Part shown: positions 8,509 through 21,838 of the stretch, in pieces
Layout of the letters: each line of letters starts with the position of its first letter
Position numbering within the stretch: the stretch's first letter is position 1
Origin: Blastococcus haudaquaticus
GTDB lineage: Bacteria; Actinomycetota; Actinomycetes; Mycobacteriales; Geodermatophilaceae
DNA: 64,000 nt
Direction: 5' to 3'
Assembly (NCBI RefSeq): GCF_900230285.1
Contig: NZ_OCNK01000006.1
Location: forward strand, 62,001 to 126,000
Notes under the pieces: model-generated
Database searches by the model: none
Seen by the model: only the letters and a program-made list of their open reading frames with translations
What the model was told of the DNA's origin: nothing
Program-made: the position numbers and the translations under genes

Positions 8509-9048
8509 ATGCGAGGCTCCCCACGCCTGGTCTGGGTGGCCCAGGTCCTGCGGCCGGCCCCCGAGGAGCACGTCCTCGAGGTCGGATGCGGACACGGAGT
8601 GCTCGTCGGGCTCCTGGCCGAGCGGACACCGGCGGGCAGGGTCGTGGGTGTGGATCGCTCGCACACCATGATCACCTCGGCCGCGCGCCGGAACCACGCG
8701 CACCTGGCGGCCGGGCGCGCGCAGTTGGTGGAAGGCGATTTCGCTTCGGTCGACCTCGGACAGCAGCGTTTCGGCGCTGTCGTGGCCGTCAACGTGCGGG
8801 CCTTCTGGACGCCGCCGGCCGTGGAGTGGGACGTGGTCCGGCGGGTGCTGGAGCCGGACGGTCGGGTGCTGATCGCGCACAGCCTGCTCGCCAGCGGCGC
8901 GGAGGTGTCGGTGACCGACGCAGTGGTTCGGGCGGCGGGCGAACGGGGGATGCGTCTGGTCACGGTGCACCGGGCGCCTACCTCTCCGGTGCCGTCGCTC
9001 GCCCTCGAGCTTCGTCCGGCGAGCACGCTGACGAGGAGGAGTGGCTGA
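8509..9048 (+). CDS. Class I SAM-dependent methyltransferase, small
   Basis: The 179-residue protein shows motif I of class I methyltransferases (VLEVGCGHG, about residues 22-30), the acidic end of strand 2 (GVDRS) and a motif II/III-like region (FGAVVAVNVRAFW, LEPDGRVLIAHSL). GGAGGGGG lies about 6 bp before the ATG. It starts 69 bp after the M50-type gene and is likely co-transcribed with it. The substrate is unknown. It could modify the glycine-rich peptides, or it may be an unrelated small-molecule or RNA methyltransferase. It ends 58 bp from the convergent bldD. Confidence 0.8.
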   Translation: MRGSPRLVWVAQVLRPAPEEHVLEVGCGHGVLVGLLAERTPAGRVVGVDRSHTMITSAARRNHAHLAAGRAQLVEGDFASVDLGQQRFGAVVAVNVRAFWTPPAVEWDVVRRVLEPDGRVLIAHSLLASGAEVSVTDAVVRAAGERGMRLVTVHRAPTSPVPSLALELRPASTLTRRSG

Positions 9049-9106
9049 GCGTCAGGGGCGGCTGAGGCGGGGGAGCGGTGGCTCGCGGAGGCGGGCGCAG
9101 GACGGA

Positions 9107-9661
9107 TCAGCGCGGGGCGCGGCGGCGCTCCCAGTTGGGGTCGAGCTCCTCGTCGTCGTCGTCTGGGCCACCGAAGCCGACGACGCTCTCCATGCCGGGG
9201 TTCAGCACCCCCCACTCGATGAGCCGCGAGGTCAGCTCGTCGGGGCTCATGTCGTAGATGATCGCCAGCGACTTGAGGTCCTCGGCACGGATCGAGAGCA
9301 CCTTGCCGTTGTAGTCGTGCCGCTGCGCCTGGATGGTCGAGGCGTACCGGGCCAGCGGGCCCGCCTCGTCGGCCGGCAGGGAGCCGAGCGACTCGAGGTT
9401 CAGCACGATCTTCGTGCTCGACGTGACCGCCGAGCTGGGCCGCGGATCGGGCAGCAGCTCGGAGACCGGCACGCCGTAGAAGACGGCCAGCTCGGACAGC
9501 CGCTGCACGGTGACCGCGCGGTCGCCGCGCTCGTAGGAACCGACGACGACTGCCTTCCAGCGGCCGTGCGACTTGTCTTCCACACCCTGGAGGGAGAGCC
9601 CCTGCTGGTTGCGGATGGCGCGGAGCCGGGCGCCGAGGGCCCGTGAGTAGTCGGTGCTCAT
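9107..9661 (-). CDS. bldD: Developmental regulator BldD, c-di-GMP responsive
   Basis: The 184-residue protein has an N-terminal helix-turn-helix domain (1-70, LGARLRAIRNQQGLSLQGVE) and the BldD C-terminal domain. The c-di-GMP signature RxD-X8-RxxD is intact: Arg114-His-Asp116, eight residues, Arg125-Ala-Glu-Asp128. In Streptomyces the c-di-GMP-bound dimer represses sporulation genes; here it may control growth-phase or motility/budding genes. I chose the ATG at 9661 because the family starts with STDYSRALGARL; a longer open frame upstream has no matching sequence. An acidic tail (DDDDEELD) is extra. It is divergent from the pyr operon, as in many actinobacteria. Confidence 0.92.
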   Translation of the reverse strand: MSTDYSRALGARLRAIRNQQGLSLQGVEDKSHGRWKAVVVGSYERGDRAVTVQRLSELAVFYGVPVSELLPDPRPSSAVTSSTKIVLNLESLGSLPADEAGPLARYASTIQAQRHDYNGKVLSIRAEDLKSLAIIYDMSPDELTSRLIEWGVLNPGMESVVGFGGPDDDDEELDPNWERRRAPR

Positions 9662-9883
9662 CGCTGTCTGCTCACTGTCCGTCGTCTCGGAAAGGTCAAG
9701 TTGGTGACTGAGCGTACTGGTCGTGCGGTCAGTGCAACAGGAGGGAAACACCTGGTGTGTCAGTGACGTGATCGGTACGCAGCGTGAACCATTCCGGCTC
9801 TGACCTGGTACGGAACGGTCGCCGGAGGGCGGCTCCGGGACGTGCAGTACCGTCGTCCGCGGTCCTACCAACTCCTTTAACGA

Positions 9884-11426
<1,543 letters not shown>

Positions 11427-11430
<4 letters not shown>

Positions 11431-12731
11431 CGAACCACCTGATCAAGGGCGCGAGGCCCTACGGCGGCGAGCCCGCCGACATCCTGGTCACGGACGGCCG
11501 GATCGCCGCCATCGGCGACTCGCTGTCCGCGACCGGCGCCGAGGTCGTCGACGCGGCCGGGCTGATCGCGCTCCCGGGCCTGGTCGACCTGCACACCCAC
11601 CTGCGCGAGCCCGGCCGCGAGGACGCCGAGACCGTCGAGACGGGCAGCCGCGCCGCCGCGCTGGGCGGCTTCACCGCCGTGCACGCGATGGCCAACACCG
11701 ACCCGGTGGCCGACACCGCAGGCGTCGTCGAGCAGGTGTGGCGGCTCGGCGAGCAGGCCGGGCTGGTCGACGTCGTCCCCGTCGGCGCCGTGACGGTCGG
11801 GCTGAAGGGCGAGCGGCTGGCCGAGCTCGGGGCGATGGCAGACTCCGCCGCCCGCGTCCGGGTCTTCTCCGACGACGGGCACTGCGTCAGCGACCCGGCG
11901 CTCATGCGGCGCGCGCTGGAGTACGTGAAGGCCTTCGACGGCGTCGTCGCCCAGCACGCCGAGGAGCCCCGGCTCACCGCCGGCGCGCAGATGCACGAGG
12001 GCGACCGCTCCGCCCGGCTCGGGCTCACCGGCTGGCCGGCCGCGGCGGAGGAGGCGATCATCGCCCGCGACGTGCTGCTCGCCGGCCACGTGGGCGCGCG
12101 CCTGCACGTCTGCCACGTGTCGACGGCGGGCTCGGTGGAGCTGCTGCGCTGGGCGAAGTCCCGCGGCGTCCAGGTGACGGCGGAGGTCACCCCCCACCAC
12201 CTGCTGCTCACCGACGCCTGCGCCGAGGGCTACGACCCGGTGTTCAAGGTGAACCCGCCGCTGCGGACCGACGAGGACGTCCAGGCGCTGCGGGCCGGGC
12301 TGGCCGACGGCACGATCGACGCCGTCGCCACCGACCACGCACCGCACGCCGTGGAGGACAAGGAGAGCGAGTGGGCCCAGGCCCGCCCCGGGATGCTCGG
12401 CCTGGAGCAGGCGCTGTCCGTCGTCGTCGAGACCATGGTGGAGACCGGTCTGCTCGACTGGGCCGGCGTCGCCGACCGCATGTCGGTGCGGCCGGCGGCC
12501 ATCGGGCGGCTCAGCGGGCTGGGTGACCGATCGCACGGCCGTCCGCTCGCCCCAGGCGAGCCCGCCAACCTGCTGCTGCTGGACCCCACCACCCGGGTCA
12601 CCGTCGACCCGGCTTCGCTGGCCAGCCGCAGCCGCAACAGCCCCTATGCCGGCCGGGAGCTCCCGGGCCGGGTGGTCCACACGTTCCTGAGAGGTGTCCC
12701 GACGGTGCTCGACGGCAAGGCGACCCGATGA
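11427..12731 (+). CDS. pyrC: Dihydroorotase
   Basis: The 434-residue amidohydrolase closes N-carbamoyl aspartate to dihydroorotate. The metal motif [10 protein letters not shown] (about 53-62) is intact, and the downstream ligands are seen in [15 protein letters not shown] and ATDHAPHA (the aspartate). There is also the VNPPLR loop. This is the class I, pyrB-linked type, which keeps full catalytic residues here, unlike inactive PyrC-like chains. GTG start overlapping the pyrB stop; the stop overlaps the carA ATG (ATGA). Confidence 0.96.
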
Positions 12732-13890
12732 CCGCGATCCTGGTCCTGGAGGACGGGCGCACGTTCCGGGGCGAGGCCTACGGCGCGGTGGGGACGACGG
12801 TCGGCGAGGCGGTGTTCGCCACCGGCATGACTGGCTACCAGGAGACGCTGACCGACCCCAGCTACCACCGTCAGGTCGTCGTGATGACCGCCCCGCACAT
12901 CGGCAACACCGGCGTGAACGGCGAGGACGACGAGAGCCGGCGGATGTGGGTCGCCGGGTTCGTGGTCCGCGATCCGGCCCGCCGGCCGGCCAACTGGCGC
13001 GCCACCGGCACCCTCGACGACGAGCTGGTCGAGCAGGGTGTCGTCGGCATCAGCGGCATCGACACCCGCGCCCTCACCCGCCACCTGCGCGACCGCGGCG
13101 CGATGCGGGCCGGCATCAGCACCGAGCTGGACGCCGACGCACTGCTGGCCCGCGTGCAGAGCGCCGAAAGCATGACCGGCGCGGATCTCGCCCCGCAGGT
13201 GAGCACCGGCGAGGCCTACGTCGTCCCGGCGGTGGGGGAGACGCGGTTCACGATCGCCGCGCTCGACCTCGGCATCAAGACCGCGACGCCACGGCACCTG
13301 GCCGCACTGGGCGTCGAGACCCACGTCCTGCCGTCCACGGCCACCGCGGACGAACTGCTCGCCGCCGGCCCGGACGGCGTCTTCCTCTCCAACGGTCCGG
13401 GCGACCCGGCCGCCGCCGACTACGCGGTCGAGGCGGTCCGCGGGGTGCTGGACGCCCAGCGACCGCTGTTCGGCATCTGCTTCGGCAACCAGATCCTCGG
13501 CCGCGCGCTGGGCCTGGGCACCTACAAGCTGCGCTTCGGTCACCGCGGCCTCAACCAGCCGGTGCTCGACCGGGTCAGCGGCACGGTGCGCGTGACCAGC
13601 CACAACCACGGCTTCGCCGTGGACGCCCCGCTCGACCGGCCGGCCGACACCCCCTACGGGCAGGTGGAGGTCAGCCACGTCGGACTCAACGACGACGTGG
13701 TCGAAGGTCTGCGCTGCCTGGAGGTGCCGGCCTTCAGCGTCCAGTTCCACCCCGAGTCGGCGGCCGGGCCGCACGACGCCGCCCCGCTGTTCCAGCGGTT
13801 CGTCGATCTGATGGAGACCGCGCGGGCCGGGGGCACGCACGCCGGCGGACCGGCGCCGCGGGTCGAGCACAGCACGGGGGAGAACGCCTG

Positions 13891-13891
<1 letters not shown>
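12728..13891 (+). CDS. carA: Carbamoyl-phosphate synthase small (glutaminase) chain
   Basis: The 387-residue protein has the N-terminal CarA domain ([29 protein letters not shown]) and a C-terminal class I glutamine amidotransferase domain with the nucleophile region [12 protein letters not shown]. The His-Glu pair sits in [13 protein letters not shown]. It supplies ammonia from glutamine to CarB. ATGA overlap with pyrC and a 1-bp TGATG overlap with carB indicate translational coupling. The last 25 residues ([12 protein letters not shown]...) are a low-complexity tail. Confidence 0.97.
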
Positions 13892-17183
<3,292 letters not shown>

Positions 17184-17187
<4 letters not shown>

Positions 17188-18074
17188 CCTCCTTGACCTC
17201 GCCGGCGGCGCGCGCGGCGCACCCACCGGTGCAGCGCGTGGTCGAGGTGTCCGGTCGGCGGCCGGTCGGCGCCTACGTCGAGCTGACCCTCGCCGCGCCG
17301 GAGATCGCCGAGCGCACGGAGCCGGGGCAGTTCGTCGCCTTCGCCGTGGGCGGGCCGACGTCGGCGCACCTTCTGCGCCGCTCGATCGCGATCGCGGGTG
17401 CCGCCGACGGCGCCGTCACCGTCATGGTGGCCCCGCACGGGCCGGGGTCCACCTGGCTGGCCGGTCTGCAGGTCGGCGACACCGTCGACGTGGTCGGCCC
17501 GCTCGGCCGGCCGTACCCGATGCCTTCCGACGGCACCCCGGCGGTCCTCGTCGGTGGCGGCTACGGCGCGGCCGCGCTGAGGGGGCTCGCCGCGCGGCTG
17601 CGGGCCGCCGGCTCGCCCGTCATCGCCATCTGCGGTGCCGCGTCCGCCGACCGGCTCTCGTCGGTCGACGAGCTCGGCGAGCTGGCGGAGGTCATCGTGA
17701 CGACCGACGACGGGAGCGCCGGCCGGCAGGGCCGGGTCACCGACGCCATGGCTGAGCTGCTGACGAGCCGGGCCCCCGGCCAGGTCGGCGTCGTGTACGC
17801 CTGCGGCCCCATGGCCATGCTGCGCGCGGTGGCCGAGGCGGCCACGACCGCCGGACTGCCCTCCTACGTGGCCGTCGAGGAGTCGATGGCCTGCGGGGTC
17901 GGCGTCTGCATGACGTGCGTGCTCCCCGTGGTGGGGGAGGACGGTCGCACCCGCTTCTCCCGCTCGTGCACCGACGGACCGGTCTTCGGCGGCGACCGCG
18001 TGCGCTTCGCCGACGTCGGGACGCTGCCCTGGGACGTCGTCGGCGCCGATGCGATGGGAGTGGTGGCACCGTGA
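17184..18074 (+). CDS. pyrK: Dihydroorotate dehydrogenase electron-transfer subunit (PyrK)
   Basis: The 296-residue protein has an N-terminal ferredoxin-reductase-like FAD domain ([16 protein letters not shown]), an NAD-binding domain ([23 protein letters not shown]) and a C-terminal cysteine cluster for a 2Fe-2S centre ([10 protein letters not shown], later SRSC). It passes electrons from dihydroorotate oxidation to NAD as partner of a class 1B PyrD, the next gene. GTG start at the carB stop, GTGA overlap; the longer open frame lies within carB. Its presence makes dihydroorotate oxidation NAD-linked and independent of quinone. Confidence 0.93.
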
Positions 18075-19009
18075 CGGCGCTGGACACGGCAGTCGACATG
18101 TCGACGGCGCTCGGTGCCGCGCCGATCCCGAGCCCGGTGCTCACCGCCTCCGGCTGCTCGGCCAACGGCGCGGAGCTGGAGCCGTTCGTCGACCTCACGG
18201 CCATCGGTGCGGTGGTGACCAAGTCGGTGCAACTGTGGCCACGCTCCGGCCGGCCGACGCCGCGGATGGCCGAGACCCCGAGCGGGATGCTCAATTCGAT
18301 CGGGCTGCAGGGCCCCGGGATCGACGGGCTGCTGGCCGACGACCTGCCGTGGCTGGCCGACCGCGGTGTCCGCGCGTTCGTCTCCATCGCCGGCACCCGG
18401 GTCGAGGACTTCGCCGCCCTGGCCGAGCGCCTGCGCGGCGTGCCCGGCGTGCTGGGCCTCGAGGTGAACATCAGCTGCCCGAACGTGGAGAGCCGCGGCG
18501 AGGTGTTCGCCTGCGACCCGGTAGCCGCCTCCGACGTCGTCTCCGCCGTGCGTGCCGTGGCCGATCCCGCGCAGCCGGTCTACGCGAAGCTCAGCCCCGA
18601 CGTCACCGACATCGTCGGCGTCGCCCGCGCGGTCTCCGCGGCGGGCGCCGACGGGCTCTCGATGATCAACACGCTGCTCGGGCTGGTCATCGACCCCGAC
18701 ACGATGCGGCCGGTGCTCGGCGGGGTCACCGGAGGGCTCTCCGGCCCGGCGATCCGGCCGGTGGCGCTGCGCTGCGTCTGGCAGGTGCACCAGGCGATGC
18801 CGGAGGTGCCCATCCTCGGCATGGGTGGCATCCGCAGCGGCCTGGACGCCCTCCAGTTCGTCCTCGCCGGGGCGTCCGCGGTCTCGGTGGGGACGGCGGT
18901 GTTCAACGACCCGTCGGCGGTCGCGCGGGTGCACGACGAACTGGCGGTAGCCCTCGCCGAGCGGGGCTTCGCCTCGTTGCGCGACGCCGTCGGGTACGCG
19001 CACCGATGA
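18071..19009 (+). CDS. pyrD: Dihydroorotate dehydrogenase, class 1B catalytic subunit
   Basis: The 312-residue flavoprotein oxidises dihydroorotate to orotate. The active-site cysteine of class 1 enzymes is present in NISCPN, as are the FMN-binding runs VTKSVQL, KLSPDVTD, INTLLG and GMGGIRSG. Adjacent pyrK supports class 1B, in contrast to the membrane-bound quinone-linked class 2 enzyme of mycobacteria and streptomycetes. GTG start overlaps pyrK, and the ATGA at its end overlaps pyrF. Heterotetramer with PyrK expected, cytoplasmic. Confidence 0.94.
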   Translation: MTALDTAVDMSTALGAAPIPSPVLTASGCSANGAELEPFVDLTAIGAVVTKSVQLWPRSGRPTPRMAETPSGMLNSIGLQGPGIDGLLADDLPWLADRGVRAFVSIAGTRVEDFAALAERLRGVPGVLGLEVNISCPNVESRGEVFACDPVAASDVVSAVRAVADPAQPVYAKLSPDVTDIVGVARAVSAAGADGLSMINTLLGLVIDPDTMRPVLGGVTGGLSGPAIRPVALRCVWQVHQAMPEVPILGMGGIRSGLDALQFVLAGASAVSVGTAVFNDPSAVARVHDELAVALAERGFASLRDAVGYAHR

Positions 19010-19827
19010 GCGCCGCCTTCGGCACGCGCCTCGCGGACGCCGTCGCCGCCCGGGGGCCGCTGTGCGTCGGCATCGACCCGCACGCGCCGCTGCTCGCGGC
19101 CTGGGGACTGCCCGACAGCCCGGACGGCCTGGCGCGGTTCAGCGACGCCGTGGTCGACGCCCTGGCCGGCTCGGTCGCGGTGCTCAAGCCGCAGATGGCG
19201 TTCTACGAGCGGCACGGGTCGCGCGGGCTCGCCGTGCTCGAGGAGGCCGTCGCCCGCGCACGCGAGGCCGGTGCGCTGGTTCTCCTCGACGCCAAGCGCG
19301 GCGACATCGGGTCGACGATGGACGCCTACGCCGACTACCTGCGACCGGGGCACCCGCTGCACGTCGACGCGATGACGGTCAGCCCCTTCCTCGGCCCCGG
19401 CTCGCTCCAGCCGGCCGTGGAGACCGCGAGACGGCAGGGCGGTGGGCTGTTCGTCCTGGCTCGCACGTCCAACCCGGACGCCGGCACCTTCCAGCACGCT
19501 GTCGTGGGCGGGCGGTCGGTGGCCCAGTGCGTCGTGGACACCGTCGGCCGCTGGAACGCCGAGGACGCGGCCTCCGGGCCCGGGTCGTTCGGCGTGGTCG
19601 TCGGCGCCACGCTGGCAGAGCTGGACGTCGACCTCGACGGCCTCGGCGGGCCCATCCTCGCGCCCGGCCTCGGCGCCCAGGGCGGCTCCGTCGCGGACCT
19701 GCACCGGCTGTTCGGATCCGGCCGCGCCGTCGTCCCCACCGTGTCGCGCGACGTGCTGGCCGCCGGTCCCGATGCCGTCGCGCTGCGCGCCGCCGCGGAC
19801 CGTTGGGCGGCGGAGCTCGCGCGGTGA
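19006..19827 (+). CDS. pyrF: Orotidine-5'-phosphate decarboxylase (type 2)
   Basis: The 273-residue enzyme makes UMP from OMP. The catalytic Lys-Asp array is seen in LLDAKRGDIGSTMDAYA, and GIDPH near the N-terminus and ILAPGLGAQGG near the end bind the nucleotide. The length and the DAKRGDIG form are those of the type 2 (actinobacterial/myxobacterial) subfamily. It starts at the pyrD stop (ATGA) and ends in a GTGA overlap with a small membrane protein gene. No pyrE is visible in the window; orotate phosphoribosyltransferase must be encoded elsewhere. Confidence 0.95.
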   Translation: MSAAFGTRLADAVAARGPLCVGIDPHAPLLAAWGLPDSPDGLARFSDAVVDALAGSVAVLKPQMAFYERHGSRGLAVLEEAVARAREAGALVLLDAKRGDIGSTMDAYADYLRPGHPLHVDAMTVSPFLGPGSLQPAVETARRQGGGLFVLARTSNPDAGTFQHAVVGGRSVAQCVVDTVGRWNAEDAASGPGSFGVVVGATLAELDVDLDGLGGPILAPGLGAQGGSVADLHRLFGSGRAVVPTVSRDVLAAGPDAVALRAAADRWAAELAR

Positions 19828-20135
19828 GGCGGGCGCTGCCGGCGCTCCTCGCGGCGCTGGGCGGGGTGCTGGTCGGGTCGGGGATCACCGTCTTCTGGCT
19901 GGCGAACACCTGGAGGTGGACCGCCTACGACGGCAGCTACGCACCGGCGGAGCCCGGCTCGGCCTACGAGAGCCGGCTCACGCTGGGGTTCGACGGGCCA
20001 TGGACGGTGCTCTGGACCGGCGGGCACCTGGCAGGTGCGCTGCTCGTCGTCGCCGGGCTGCTCGTCCTCGCGGCGACCGGCGGCTGGTGGCTGGGTCGTC
20101 GGGGCGGCCTCCGGCGAGGCTCTCCGGCCGGCTGA
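19824..20135 (+). CDS. Small membrane protein at the end of the pyr operon, function unknown
   Basis: The 103-residue product starts with GTG inside the pyrF stop (GTGA overlap), which makes translation with the operon likely. It has two hydrophobic segments (about 5-27 and 67-90), a Tyr/Trp-rich loop between them (NTWRWTAYDGSYAP) predicted on the outer face, and a basic C-terminus (GRRGGLRRG). I recognise no family. Its place after pyrF may be positional only. Confidence 0.65.
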   Translation: MRRALPALLAALGGVLVGSGITVFWLANTWRWTAYDGSYAPAEPGSAYESRLTLGFDGPWTVLWTGGHLAGALLVVAGLLVLAATGGWWLGRRGGLRRGSPAG

Positions 20136-20451
20136 CCGGCGTGTCGACCCGCGGCGTGTCGTCGTCCTGACGGTCAGGGGGCCACCTCGCGGAACCGGCG
20201 GCCGTCATCCGGAACGGAAACGCGCGGTTCCGGTCCCGACCTGCGCAGATCACGGATCGTCACCGCGTAGGTGAACGCCGTATGAACCGCTACGACACGC
20301 GAGCAGCGCATTTCCGGAGCGAGGCGCGCGTGACCAGCGGATTTGCCGGGAACTAGGTTGGTCGTGAGGCTCAGAGGCGAGCCGCTTCCCTACGACTCCC
20401 AGACGATGAACCCGGCCGAATCCGCGCCGGCACCGACACGATTGGGTCGCC
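20136..20451 (+). other. Intergenic region before mihF
   Basis: Over 300 bp with no gene I can support. It should hold the 3' end signal of the pyr operon and the mihF promoter. A candidate promoter is described separately at 20330-20359; the remaining sequence shows no strong hairpin or RNA motif. Confidence 0.4.
20330..20359 (+). promoter_or_regulatory. Candidate promoter of mihF
   Basis: A -35-like GTGACC (20330-20335), an 18-bp spacer and a -10 TAGGTT (20354-20359) fit the actinobacterial vegetative pattern. The leader to the mihF ATG would be about 85 nt. Assigned by eye only. Confidence 0.35.
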
Positions 20452-20778
20452 ATGCCTTTGCCTGAACTGTCCCCCGAACAACGGGCAGCAGCCCTCGAGA
20501 AGGCCGCCGCTGCCCGCAAGGCCCGAGCCGAGCTGCGCGAGCGGCTGAAGAGCAAGGGCGCCACCGTCGGCGACGTCCTGAAGCAGGGCGAGACCGACGA
20601 GGTGATCGGCAAGATGCGCGTCTCCGCGGTCCTGGAGTCCCTGCCCGGAGTCGGCAAGGCGCGGGCTGCGAAGATCATGGAGCGCCTGGAGATCTCCCCG
20701 ACCCGTCGTGTGCGCGGTCTGGGAGCCAACCAGCGGAAGGCGCTCGAGGCCGAGTTCAGCGACGAGAAGGTCGTCTGA
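20452..20778 (+). CDS. mihF: Integration host factor, actinobacterial type (mIHF)
   Basis: The 108-residue protein is short, basic and helical, with the diagnostic stretch [46 protein letters not shown]. This includes the helix-two-turns-helix LPGVGKARA and the end [14 protein letters not shown]. mIHF is an essential nucleoid protein of actinobacteria, unrelated to proteobacterial IHF; it bends DNA and supports phage integration. It precedes gmk, the conserved order mihF-gmk-rpoZ. Confidence 0.95.
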   Translation: MPLPELSPEQRAAALEKAAAARKARAELRERLKSKGATVGDVLKQGETDEVIGKMRVSAVLESLPGVGKARAAKIMERLEISPTRRVRGLGANQRKALEAEFSDEKVV

Positions 20779-20818
20779 GTCCGGCCTCGACACGGACGGA
20801 CCCGGACGAGGACGACGA

Positions 20819-21406
20819 GTGGTATCAGGCAATCCGGCGCGGCTGACCGTGCTGTCAGGCCCCTCAGGGGTCGGCAAGGGCACGGTCGTGGCGGAGGTCC
20901 GGCGTCGGCATCCCGACGTCTGGCTGTCGGTGTCGGTGACCACGCGTCGCCCTCGTCCGGGCGAGGTCGACGGGGTCCACTACCACTTCCGGGACGACGC
21001 CGAGTTCGACCGGCTGATCGCGACCGACGGGCTGCTGGAGTGGGCCGAGTACGCGGGCAACCGCTACGGAACCCCCGTCGCCCCGCTCCGGGAGCGATTG
21101 GCAGCCGGAGCCCCGGCCCTGCTGGAGATCGAACTGCAGGGCGCGCGCCAGGTGCGGGCGCGCGACCCCGAGGCGCAGCTGGTGTTCCTGGCCCCGCCGT
21201 CCTGGGCCGAGCTGGTCAGCCGGCTGGCCGGCCGTGGCTCCGAGCCGGTCGCCGTCCAGGAGCGGCGCCTCGCGCTCGCGCAGGCCGAACTGGACGCCGC
21301 CGGGGAGTTCGACGTGGTCGTGGTCAACGACGACGTGGCCAGGGCCGCCGACGAGTTGGTAGGCTTGCTGACTGCGCCCTCGCCCGGCCTCGTGCCAGGG
21401 GAGTAG
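20819..21406 (+). CDS. gmk: Guanylate kinase
   Basis: The 195-residue enzyme phosphorylates GMP to GDP. The P-loop GPSGVGKGT is near residue 11, followed by [20 protein letters not shown] (GMP-binding) and [11 protein letters not shown] chose GTG at 20819, which places the P-loop at the usual distance from the N-terminus; an earlier start would overlap mihF. The ribosome binding site is weak, and coupling to mihF (40 bp upstream) is likely. The next gene is rpoZ. Confidence 0.93.
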   Translation: MVSGNPARLTVLSGPSGVGKGTVVAEVRRRHPDVWLSVSVTTRRPRPGEVDGVHYHFRDDAEFDRLIATDGLLEWAEYAGNRYGTPVAPLRERLAAGAPALLEIELQGARQVRARDPEAQLVFLAPPSWAELVSRLAGRGSEPVAVQERRLALAQAELDAAGEFDVVVVNDDVARAADELVGLLTAPSPGLVPGE

Positions 21407-21482
21407 CGCCCACGAGGAAGAGAGTCGCCGGTGCTCCCACCGGCCGCTTCCTCCCGCCATCGAAAGAGGAGCACGCCCGCCC

Positions 21483-21746
21483 GTGTCCGGAGTCGCACCT
21501 GCCCCCGAGGGCATCACCAACCCGCCGATCGACGAGCTGCTCGAGCGCACCAGCAGCAAGTACGGCCTGGTCATCTTCGCCGCCAAGCGCGCCCGCCAGA
21601 TCAACGCCTACTACAGCCAGCTCTCCGAGGGTCTGCTGGAGTACGTCGGCCCGCTGGTCGACACCGCTCCGCAGGAGAAGCCGCTGTCGATCGCGCTCCG
21701 CGAGATCAACGAGGGTCTGCTGACCCACACCGCCGGCGAGAACTGA
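21483..21746 (+). CDS. rpoZ: RNA polymerase omega subunit
   Basis: The 87-residue protein shows the omega fold signature [34 protein letters not shown] and ends in the usual [14 protein letters not shown]. Omega binds the beta-prime subunit and aids assembly of RNA polymerase. GTG start with AGAGGA at 21465-21470. It is followed by a very strong hairpin, which probably closes the mihF-gmk-rpoZ transcript. Confidence 0.95.
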   Translation: MSGVAPAPEGITNPPIDELLERTSSKYGLVIFAAKRARQINAYYSQLSEGLLEYVGPLVDTAPQEKPLSIALREINEGLLTHTAGEN

Positions 21747-21782
21747 ACCGGCCGGGCCCGCACCGGCCCACCCCAGAGTGAT

Positions 21783-21819
21783 GAGAGCGCACCCGGCATC
21801 GTCTGCCGGGTGCGCTCTC
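21783..21819 (+). terminator. Strong intrinsic-type terminator after rpoZ
   Basis: A perfect 16-bp stem (21783-21798 with 21804-21819) with a 5-nt loop, followed by CGTATT. It lies 36 bp after the rpoZ stop. The coaBC ribosome binding site (GGGAGG, 21825-21830) comes just after, so coaBC is expressed by read-through or from a promoter close by. Confidence 0.85.
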
Positions 21820-21838
21820 GTATTGGGAGGATGACGTC

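Noticed and set aside
9670-9717. Possible BldD boxes (TNAC-N5-GTNA) upstream of bldD
   Set aside because: Two places come within one base of the pattern but neither matches fully, so autoregulation is plausible but not supported by the sequence alone.
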